A stretch of 64,000 nucleotides of DNA from Spinellus fusiger (lineage: Eukaryota > Mucoromycota > Mucoromycetes > Mucorales > Phycomycetaceae): NCBI GenBank assembly GCA_025094145.1, contig JALLLS010000012.1, positions 186,001 to 250,000 of the forward strand. The letters run 5' to 3'. The translations under genes were made by a program, and so were the position numbers. Below the pieces are notes generated by a model. The model saw nothing but the letters and a program-made list of their open reading frames with translations, was not told the origin of the DNA and did no database searches. Below, piece by piece: positions 25,535 to 36,906 of the stretch (position 1 is its first letter; every line of letters begins with the position of its first letter).

Positions 25535-25753
25535 AGATAATCTCATCGAATAGGCATATTCTTCTTGCCATTGGATCTTGAAGTTATCACTTGAATGTTC
25601 TTGCAAGTGGATAAATTAATAAACTGCATTCTTTTTCTCTTTCTCCACTTGTGTACCTCTTCTCTTTCTCCGCATATCACGTGCAGCAAAGAAAATGAAT
25701 TTGTCAGATAAAATGAGTTTCTTTGTGTGGAGCCATCTATCTTTTGTTTTCCA

Positions 25754-27019
25754 ATGTCATATCAAGCTATAATTTTTGACCTTGGTAAATGATATGAGTA
25801 TATAAATATTAATTCAATCGACATGTGAATCAACTCCATTTGTTTAGGTGGTGTCTGTGTGGGCTCACCCTTGGCTGGCATTGCCATTTACGAACAAAAG
25901 CATCATCTTCCCCATAACTATATCAATGTAGCCATGTAAGTGATAGTGGTGGCGGTCCTGCAAGATATTCATCCATAAATAAGTACACAACAAGGCGAAC
26001 AGGGTGCTTTTCAGGTAAACAAAAGAAGAAAGGAAGAGAGAATGGCGTTGATAGGAACACAATCCATGTGTTTATAAAAGAGAGAAAGGAGATCAGGAAA
26101 TTTCACAGATAGATTTCTCTGTAGAGACTCGAAAGAGGAGAAATCAAGTTGCATGATTTTTATAAATTATTTGGAGAGCAACTCTCCTATCCTTCCAACA
26201 AGCAGCACTATGTGAACTATCTTAACCGTTATGGAAAAGGTATTTAATTTAAGAGTTGTTGGTAGCAGAGTGTAAAGTGTAGAAAAGAGAGTGTATTAAT
26301 AAAGAGACATATACTCATCCTGTGTTGATAAGCTATTCCCGCCCACATCCCCGATGTTGTTGTTGATGGCAAAGATCTGTTCAAGACAATGATGCGATAT
26401 GCTGCAACCATAGATGAGAGAGTATTACTTGCTATTCAACGTCTAAAAGGTAATATTACTCGAGAAATATACTAAGTACTCTATCTAATATACTATGGAT
26501 AATATTTTCTCTTCTTTCTTGAAGAGAGTGGGCGTTTCAAAATTGCCGCATTGACCAATAATTTCGAACTTCCTGAGAATGATATAAAGGAAACTGAAGA
26601 GTTGGGTGGCAAAGTTCCAGACAGATTAAGAAATCTATTCGACTTCTTCATAGAGTCTCGATTAGTGGGTCTAAGGTAATCCACCTGTCTTATACCTGGC
26701 TGTTTTTTTTTACTGATCTGTACACAAATACTCACTTTGACGTAGAAAACCTGACCCCAAGTTTTTCTTGTATGCATGTGAACTCATTGATGTACCCCCT
26801 AAAGCATGCGTGTTTTTGGATGATATTGGTATGAACCTCACTTCAGCAAAAGAACTTGGCATGACAACTATCCGTAAGTGATTCATTGAGAGTTCTATTC
26901 TCTCCCTTTCCTTACACCATACATCTATAGAGGTGAAAATAGGACGATCTGAGGAAGCTATCAAAGCACTTGAAAAAGAAGTCAATATGGATCTTCACAG
27001 TCATCCACAAAAGCTTTAG
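25754..27019 (+). CDS. HAD-superfamily hydrolase (subfamily IA, ACAD10/EPHX2-N-like)
   Basis: Seven short exons join to a protein of roughly 240 residues. The HAD fold is shown by motif I at the N-terminus (AIIFDLGGVCVGSPL), motif II (KIAALTNNF, Thr), motif III Lys with KPDPKFFLYA, and motif IV VFLDDIGMNL (two Asp). The cap region (GEIKLHDFYKLFGEQ) lies between motifs I and II, as in subfamily IA. The overall pattern is that of the HAD-like parts of epoxide hydrolase 2 and ACAD10. Motif I has the nucleophile Asp, but the second position, usually Asp (DxD), is Gly. The same change occurs in ACAD10-type proteins and may alter or abolish phosphatase activity. The substrate is unknown. Confidence 0.85.
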
Positions 27020-27402
27020 GCGATGTATCATCAGCATAGGTTTATTTATGAATAAATCTAATAATAAAGAGAAAACAGAGTCAGTGTCTGTAAGAAACAC
27101 GTCTAAACAGTCTACAGACATACTCTCTTTATCTATAAATCTACAAGTAGATTTCAAATTGATATTTTCTTACAATAAAAGATACACTTCTTTATTCTTC
27201 TTTTTTAAAATAGTCTAAACATACACCCCAACTTCCATAAAATCATATTTATATATATTTGCCTGCTATAGCTTACTTGATTGAACTTTGCATAAACAAA
27301 GTATGGGTATCGATAGTGTTTCTATTCAATACTTTTTATTTAATAAACCAAAAATAATAATAACAATCGATCAATCTTTTTCAATCTCTTGTGCTGCTTT
27401 TA
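27020..27402. other. Intergenic region between converging genes
   Basis: About 380 AT-rich bases without a gene. It holds the 3' ends of the HAD hydrolase and of the Ser-rich gene on the other strand; AATAAA-like words are present on both strands. Confidence 0.4.
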
Positions 27403-28939
27403 CTAGTTGTGTGGACTATCAGAAGAATGATTAAGAATCCCAAATAATTTGTTGTTTTTGCCTGGCAGGTTACGTGTCAGGAATCCTTTGATACCTTTGA
27501 CCTTCTAAAAATATAAAATAAGACTATAGAAAAAAGAAAGAAAGAAAAAAATGGAAAAGGAAAAGGAAACATACTTTCTGTGTAGGAGCTGTGTGGGGTG
27601 AATCTGATAAGACAGTGTTCGCAAGCGCTGTAGACATAGGGCCACCTACAGCTGTTTTTACAGAGATAGGAGGTTTGTTAGACACTGCAAGATGGCTGAT
27701 AGGGTAATCATATGAACCAGCAGATGGACGGAGTGGGTGGATAGAAGAAGGTGGTGCATTTTGGTTAAATGGAAAAGATAGATTCATAGACTGTTTTGAC
27801 AAAGTCTTGGGAGATGGGTTGTTGAAAACAGTGGATAGCAGTGGATAGTGGGCAGGTCTTGACCCAAAGATAGCCTTTTCCTTCAGACTATCTGAACTCC
27901 ATCGACCTTTCTCATCCTTAAACAAGTGAGCATTTAATATGTCCATACTATCTTTATGTACAAATCGAAGTGAAGATCGAGTAGATCGAGAAATACTGGC
28001 ATTTCTTTCTGAAGCACGAAACGATGTACTAAGTGATCCTACAGGAAATACAGATGTAGGTGACATGGGAGACCTGTTCTCCGTAGTGGCAGTGGACAAT
28101 GCTCGTTGAAGATGGCTATTATATGTGTCTTGGAGTGAAGGTTTATTAGGAGCAGGTAGGGATGAATGTCCTGTATTATTTTTTAACATATAGTCTCTTT
28201 AGTTTCTTTTCTACTGATTATTTGTTTTCTTATTCTTATCTACCTCATCCCCTTTTTATTTTATCGTTGTAAACTACCTTTTTTCAAACTATCTTTAGAT
28301 TGAAAGTGTGTATGCCTACGTTCAAGATGAGTTGATTTGCGCTTGGATAGACTCTCTATTGACTTGGGAAAAAAATTTGTCTCTTTTGTCTCTTGCTCAG
28401 GGCCAACTCGTATGTTCATATTTTCAAATGTAGTGAGACGAATGTACTGGTCAGAAAGACGGTCAATATTTTTCTTTAAACTACTGGATCGATCCAGGAG
28501 ACCCATATAGCGTTCCAATTGAGGGTTGTATTGTTGGATTTTATGGTGTGCTAGTATTGAATTAAACAAAACAGATAAGTTTACCTGATAATAGGAATAA
28601 TTGGCAACAAAAATCCAGCTTTTATCTACTTATTATATATTTATATAAAGTAATCCACTTACTTTTTTTTTCTGTGTGGATAAGAACTTGGGCATCTGAT
28701 TTTGATCTTTTCTCGAGAGGAAAAACTGTAGTCGTATGACATTGTTTTTCTAACAAGGGATGGTTTGAGTATTTTACTTCACAAGACATCAAACCTAGAT
28801 CTAGACCACTCATATCCAGAGCACTCATACTCTTGCTATCTTGAAACTCATTCACAGAATTCATAGATTCTATAGCAGGTGGAAAGGAAATTGAACTTTT
28901 CATTAAATCTTGATTGTTTAAAACAACTGCCTGATTCAT
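27403..28939 (-). CDS. Ser-rich protein of unknown function
   Basis: Not recognised. Four exons on the minus strand join in phase: from 28939 (MNQAVVLNNQDLMK), one starting near 28600 (VNLSVLFNSILAHHK), one starting near 28205 (DYMLKNNTGHSSLP), and a short last exon of about 33 codons ending at 27403 (KVKGIKGFLTRN). The only ordered-looking part is a helix-rich segment in the second exon (LERYMGLLDRSSSLKKNIDRL). The rest is Ser/Pro-rich with several Arg-x-x-Ser sites (SISRSTRSSLRF), suggesting a phosphorylated disordered protein. No membrane segment or signal peptide is present. The last exon's basic stretch may be a binding motif. Confidence 0.65.
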
Positions 28940-29336
28940 TAAACAAAGATATTATATCGAGAAGACGAAAGAAAAAGAGAAAACGATAGTACAGATGAGA
29001 AAGGAGAGACAATCGAAAAATAATAATAATGAAAAAAAGACAAGAGAGGAGGGAAGAAAAAAAGGAGAAGGCATAACCTTTTACCATCTAAATCTCTATC
29101 TTATTTATGCTAATGTATGTGCATCTTTCAATTTCACTCATTAACCAGGAGTTTATATCTTCAAGGAGCACATTAGTTTAAGTATATCATATCCTTAACC
29201 CCGATAACTTTTAACTCTTTTCTTTTAACTCTATTTTTATACTACAAATATGTATATACTATAAGGAATAAAAAGTGGTACTACTTTTTATAAAATAAGT
29301 GTTAAAAAAAAAGAGCATAGTAGATTGTTTTTGCTA
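28940..29336. other. Upstream region of the Ser-rich gene
   Basis: About 400 bases without a gene, with a purine-rich tract (28960-29080) and A/T-rich DNA towards the transposon at 29337. The promoter of the minus-strand gene should lie in the left part. Confidence 0.4.
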
Positions 29337-30289
29337 CACACCCAAAGATTACCTGGCTTTTAAGCGGTGATATCTCCTTCCTTTTACATCAGAAGAAAAA
29401 CGCACTTTTTATGGAACTGTGTTTAAAATCAAAAGGTTTGTAAGTACACACCCAAAAATTTCTGGGATATAAAAGTAAATTCACGGACAATAAAATACTA
29501 ATTTCTCTAATTGGTTAATGTGTTTGAAAAATATGTTTTCGCTGTGTAAATATGATATTTTAAACTCTACATGCCTATTTTGGCAATAGATATTGACCTT
29601 GCAATTAAACTGATATTATGACTCAGCCACTGTATTTATTGTTTAATATAATATGCTATTATCAATGAAGCAAAACAATAGAAGGAAGCAATAGACACCG
29701 CTATAGGCTATTCTAGAAGTAAAAAGGTAAGCAGTGTCTTTATATGGGCTTGAGATCATTACAACCCACAAGACATAGTACTGACTCTTCTACTAATAGA
29801 TAATATATGACTCATCATTCTCAAGACAAGTATGAAGTACAAGGTAAGTTTACTATCTCTCTTGATTGAATTATTACTAATACACTCTTCTGTTATTAGG
29901 CAAGTTAAGACTGTTCTCAGGTCAGTATTAGGTAGTCTTTTATACTGTCAACGGTGTTTAGAGTGTATTCCCAAGCATAGTTATCTATCTCCCAAGAACA
30001 AATTATAAGGCTTTTATGGTATTAATTCAATTGCTATGATGGAATACACATAGGCAGTGGCTATAGTCATACTATATTATTAGCTATAATATTATAATAA
30101 ACAATTCAATTCATCAACACTATATTCCACTGATAATACAATTTGATAGGGAGGTATACTACAAAAGAAAATAATAATTTAGATACTTGCAAACATTTTG
30201 ATTTTAAACATATTTCCATAAAAAGTAATGAATTATTTTACGTAACAAGAAGATATCACCGTTTAAAGGCCAGATAATCTTTGGGTGTG
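29337..30289. mobile_element. Non-autonomous DNA transposon (MITE-like, 953 bp)
   Basis: The two ends are inverted copies. The left end begins CACACCCAAAGATTACCTGG and the right end, read on the other strand, begins CACACCCAAAGATTATCTGG. Similarity continues inwards for about 110 bases, including CGGTGATATCT and later CTTTTTATGGAA and GTTTAAAATCAAAA. Both ends are flanked by TA (29335-29336 and 30290-30291), the target-site duplication of Tc1/mariner-type elements. No transposase frame lies inside, so the element must have been moved by an enzyme from elsewhere. A second, partial copy of the left terminus (CACACCCAAAAATTTCTGG) starts at 29457. Confidence 0.85.
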
Positions 30290-31104
30290 TATAGTCTATT
30301 ACAAGTAATATTCTTTTTTCAGATCTGTATCTACAGTTAAAACCAATTCAGTTAGAAAAGCAGTGTTACTTCCTAGCTAAAGCATAGTAATTAAGACCAT
30401 TCCAGCAAAATTTATTTCTTTAAATAAATTTCATCATCAATTTGGTCTGATGCATGGCTTTTAATAAGAATTACCTATCAAAAACTTCAAATAGAAACGA
30501 CTACCTGTCACACTATTGATAGTCTGAGTCAATAGTGAAGATGATCATCAGTTCTTAAAAAATAAATTTGATGTTTATAAATTAAAGCGTGATCAAAAAC
30601 AGTAACACCGAGAATATCTTCAAGAACAAATTACAGTATATTGATTTTACCCAAGTAATCTGTATCTAAAATAGAATTGCTTTATCAGCCCTTAATGTAT
30701 TTCTAATAGTAATAAGCTTTGCTCCAGATTAATATAAGTAACTCTTAGTGAGTTTTTTCCTAATAGAAAAGAGTATATATTAATCATCACGATAAGAAAC
30801 ACATCCTCCTTGATCTTTATTATGATCGATTTTAGGATATTCCAAAAGAAAAAGAAAAGAAAAGGCCTGTTCCAAATGCTTGCAGAAAGAGAATCCTATA
30901 AGCAAGGGCTGCATTTCAGTTACACGGATAGGGTATTTGATCCCGATATTTCCGTAGATATCTAGAGCAGGCAGAATCACTATTTCAACTCCAAGCATCT
31001 CCCATTAGTGTCCTGTCTGTGCTTCTGATGATCGATTATCTGACTGTCCATAGAATAAAACTGCATAGACACTCATCAAGTACTATGATTCATCACATAA
31101 TGTA

Positions 31105-31165
31105 TTACCATTTTAACTTTTCTCTCTTTCTCTCTTTCTCTCTTTCTCTCTGTCTCTCTGTCTCT
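31105..31165. repeat. CT-rich microsatellite
   Basis: Tandem tctctttc and tctgtctc units make a 60-base pyrimidine tract in gene-poor DNA. Confidence 0.8.
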
Positions 31166-32609
31166 CTCTTTACGAAGACCTACTGTTCTTTTAAATAAAT
31201 AAAATAAAAAAGGGGGATATCTATGCCACATGAAGTGTGGAATATAGGCTAAAGTATCTTTTGCCTCTTTGTACATTTGTTTAAAGTGTAAAAATAAAAT
31301 AAATAAAAAGATAGAAATGAATAACACTATAAAATAGATTAACGTTACTAAACTGTAGACACTCTAAGACTCTATCGATTGTTTTTACCATTGACTAGAT
31401 GTTATGCAAATGAGACATCTAAAGTCAAGAATCCTTACAAGTAGAAAAATGACCAGTAGACCTTTCATTCTTCTTTTCAATCACCTTTTTTATTTCTCTT
31501 TGCTGTTTCCTAAGAGCCTTTTTACTTCCACGAGACAAAAGCATCGACTTTAACAAAGTGTTTTATATTCACACTTGCCTACCTATTTTTATTAAGAGAA
31601 CTGCCCATTTGGTAAATAATCACGTTATCCTTCATACTATACTTAATAGGATTGCGTTACTATGGTATTGTATAGGCATAAAATCTGAAATGAGTAAGTA
31701 AAGGAAAAGAGAAAGGTGAAGAAGCATTGTACATGTAAGACATGATGAGTTGTCTTTCTTTTTTCTCCCTTGAGTTTATTTTATGACATGAGTTGAATTA
31801 CCAGGACAATATGGTCTTCTTCTCTTTGCTTCTTTTTCTTTCTCGAGCTGTTGGTTGTCTACCTCCTCTCCCTTTTTCTTATATGCCTTTTATGGATTCT
31901 GTAATAGGTATATCTTAAAAGCATGGTCAGATATAGAATATTACATTATGCTTGTGTTTTTCTCTCTCAGTTTGGAGATACGTTGGTGTAAGTGTAGCAC
32001 ATACGCTAATAAAGTGAAGTTCGACCCTAGCAAAAAAGTAGAATGTAAAGGCAGTAAAAAAAGGGACAGAGAATAAGACATGAGAATAAAGACAGATAGG
32101 CGCACAAGCCCGATTTAATGGATTTGATTATCTTTTCTACTCCTTAAAGATATATAACCTTTTTCTTTTTTGCACAGATAAATCTGCTCACCCATTGGCC
32201 CTTTATAGACATCAGGTCCATCTTTTTCTTATTTTGGCCTTGAGCATTGTTCCAGACTAGGAAGGAGTGACAAGAATAGATGCATATTTCATACTCTTGA
32301 AAGTGAGCAAAAAGAAAAGAAAACATATGAACAGACAATCACTAAGAATGCATAAAATTCATTTCATATTGAATATATCATAGTATTGTTTTATTGTATT
32401 TTGTTTGGGAAGGAGGAAATGGCTATAAATATAAAAGGAAATTTGTCAAAAATGATAGGCTGATGACAACTGGCATGTATTAGCAGAAAATAAACTAGAA
32501 AAAAGAAAAACTGGATTTAAATAGAAAAAGTAAAGAGGAGCATACAAATAAACATTCTTGGTCGCTTTTGGTCGCTTTTTTTGTGTGTTTTTGTGTTTTT
32601 GTCGAGAGA

Positions 32610-32715
32610 AGGAAACAGAAAATAGCAGAAAATAGCAGAAAATAATAGAAAATAGCAGAAAATAAACATAAAATAAACATAAAATAGGCATAAAGTAATC
32701 ATAAAGTAATCATAG
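32610..32715. repeat. A-rich 10-11-base tandem array
   Basis: Consecutive imperfect units (aaaatagcag, then aaaataaacat, then ataaagtaatc) of 10-11 bases each change stepwise along the array. It lies directly after the stop codon of the C2H2 gene, so it may be part of that gene's 3' untranslated region. Confidence 0.7.
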
Positions 32716-32738
32716 TGTTAGTAAAGAGGGCGCGGAAG

Positions 32739-34223
<1,485 letters not shown>

Positions 34224-34937
34224 AGCGAGCGTTCGAATAAGTTGTTTAGTTAAAGTAAGATCCGAAGAAACAATGTCGGAGTTTATGCGTAACTGCTGAA
34301 AGAGCAAATAGCACCGGGTTGATATGAGACAGTAGAATAGACAGATGAATTGATTGTACAGGTGATTTGATAAGGGTGATTTATATTGAATGACCTAACC
34401 AAGAAAGAAAGAGATAAGAAGAGAAAAGTGGTAGAAAATAAAGAATATTTATAGACATCGAGAAAATTGTCAGCATGAAACGTAGTTGCAAGAAGCACAT
34501 CTGGGACAAAAAGGGAAAATGGCAAGTGTTTGTAGGCGGGGATTACTCAATGTGTTAAGGAGTTCAAGACAATAAGCTCAAGAGAAAAAGTAAAGCGTTC
34601 AAATCTAGTATGGGGAACGGATGGATACACAGGCAGAAAGTGGTCCACCTATTGATTTATATTTATATAGACAAAAAAGGGAGGCAGAGGGGGGGAGAGA
34701 GAGAGAGAAGAGGAAGAAAAGGGGTGACTTCAAGGGAATGACGGATCTGACATTCTGTAGATCAATTTCCAACAACTTATCCTTTCTAACAAATATAATC
34801 TATGGTAATAAAAGAGTGGTTCAAATGACAGACAAAAGAGTTGGGGAAATGAATGAAAAACAGCAAAAAGGGGTGACTGGCCGTGTTATAGATTTCTATT
34901 ATTATTATGGCTATAGTTAATAAAACAAAAGAAGAAA

Positions 34938-35150
34938 TAAGACTAGTATATTTATCACTATGGTTATGGTTATTAAGAAATAGGACTAGTATATTTATCA
35001 CTATGGTTATGGTTATTAAGAAATAGGACTAGTATATTTATCACTATGGTTATGGTTATTAAGAAATAGGACTAGTATATTTATCACTATGGTTATGGTT
35101 ATTAATAAATAAGACTAATATCTTTATCACTGTGGTTATTACTATGGCTA
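34938..35150. repeat. 43-base minisatellite, about 4.5 copies
   Basis: The unit contains actagtatatttatcactat followed by ggttatggttattaagaaat. The central copies are almost identical and the last (from about 35105) has diverged (aagactaatatcttt). The right flank continues as looser TTA/TAT-rich DNA with ggctat and gttatt words, as if older copies had decayed. Confidence 0.9.
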
Positions 35151-36609
35151 GATGTTATAATTATTACACGTGTTATAGTTATTACAGCTATTACAGTGGC
35201 TATAGTTATTAGGATTGGTGTGCTTAATAGTATTAATGTTAATAAATGAATAGTTCCTATTATTGCTAATAAAATCCTTAATATTAGTAAAGGGCTTCTA
35301 AGCTGTTCTTGACATGCTTGAAGGTCAAAGCACAATTGAGATTTTAATGTGTCAATTTGTGTATCGCATGTCTATGGTTAGATCGCCGATTGCCTGTTCC
35401 CAGGTTGCTCTTATACTTCCTCATCAGGAATCTTTTATTGTCAGTGTTTAATTACTCATGTTTAAACAAAATAAGCTCAATACAAACGAGGTTGTTCTAT
35501 TTTCTGTTACTCTCTGAAATTTAAAGAGAAACTTCTCCTAGTCATTTGGATTTTTATTTACTTGTATAAAAGTATGAATGGGTGAAAAGGTGAACAAGTA
35601 AGAAGAAAGTCCAAAACGTGATCATCCAATCATCCAATGAAAGATAATATAAATAAATAAATTTAATTGAGTGTTATTCACATTGAAATAGGCTTCACCA
35701 GATAAGAATCCACATTCTCAATAGTGAAAAGGTTCCCGAATTCCGGATTTTCTCCTTACATGGCGTATCAAGGCAATGAACGAATATAGAAAACATGTTA
35801 AAGGCCTTCAGTGCTGACACGTGGACAGAAAAAGGAAATAAAAAACACCCAAAAAGCTTTTTTAAATAAAGCGAGGAAAAATGAAAGTAAAGATAATAAA
35901 GCAGTCATTACTCTTTTAGATCGACTTGCCGTCAGGAAGAAGAAATTCAATACTGCAGAGGTTAAATCGACTCTGTCCTTTTGATTTCTATTCTTATGGG
36001 CTACATACACACATATTCTCTCTCTCCTCTTCTCTCCTCTCTTCTCCTCTCTTCTCTCTCTAGTGGATTTAGAATGACCTCTTTATTATTATTATTCTAT
36101 TCAGAGCAACAGTGAACTCACTATTACCAAAATGGTATTCATCTCTTACTAGAGTGATCTACCTCTTTACATAAAGATAATGCAACAACATTTAATTGGT
36201 TACTTGTCTAACATTAAATGTTGTACATTCCCCTCATACACTTTAATAGATAACTTTCATTCTTTCTGACATTGTGTTCGTCTATGGCGGTCTGATCAGC
36301 CTTTTTGACTGACTCAGCGACATCCATACATGTGTGTGGTTGTGTGTGGATATGTGTTTCTTGTTCTTTTTGCTTATAATCATCTCATAAACGACATGTA
36401 TCTATTTTATATGTGTCCATTTAAATTGTATGTATACTATCCAATGATCTGTAGGAACAGTGTATACTATATGTAGATTTTTATTCTTAATGTAATTTGA
36501 GTGTTCAACTATGTATTTCTAAATGATAAAAAGATAAAGAAGGGGCAGATAGAAATAATTCCACAAGTTAGTTCTTGATGAGAAAATAAAATTATATTTA
36601 TTCAGTTAC

Positions 36610-36775
36610 TATTTATATCGTGTCGTGTCGTGTGGTGTCATGTCATGTCATGTCATATCATATCATGTCATATTATACTATACTATACTATGCTATGCTA
36701 TGCTATGCTATATTATATTGTATTATATTGCATTGCATTGTATTGTATTACATTATATTATACAACACTATATTA
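36610..36775. repeat. Pentanucleotide satellite with drifting unit
   Basis: Tandem five-base units change gradually along the array: cgtgt, then catgt, catat, tacta, gctat, tatat, tgtat, tgcat and back to tgtat. It is non-coding and lies about 130 bases past the stop of the minus-strand GRC3 homologue. Confidence 0.85.
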
Positions 36776-36906
36776 TCGCTTTCTTCTACTAAATAGATGA
36801 ATAAATAAAAAGGGGGGGAAAAGGCAAAAGCAAAAAGGCGTGGATGTGAGTGATTGAGAAACCTATTATCTCATTATCTCATTTTTTATTTTTATTTTTA
36901 TTTTTA

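Larger units (their letters stand above)
30290..32738. other. Long gene-poor stretch
   Basis: About 2.4 kb of AT-rich DNA with no gene I can support. A 72-codon frame at 30780-30998 (minus) resembles nothing known. There is a TCTCTTTC repeat at about 31105-31165 and an array of aaaatagcag and aaataaacat units at about 32610-32715 just past the zinc-finger gene's stop. Most of this is probably decayed or regulatory sequence. Confidence 0.4.
34224..36906. other. Long gene-poor, repeat-bearing region
   Basis: About 2.7 kb without a supportable gene, apart from a possible 5' exon of the zinc-finger gene near 34305-34500. It holds a 43-base minisatellite (34938-35150), a CTCTT-rich tract (36012-36062) and a drifting pentamer satellite (36610-36775). 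Short open frames here have no likeness to known proteins. Confidence 0.45.

Noticed and set aside
30780..30998. 72-codon minus-strand frame (LPALDIYGNIGIKYPIRV)
   Set aside because: Looks slightly protein-like but isolated, no flanking exons recognised and no family; possibly a relic.
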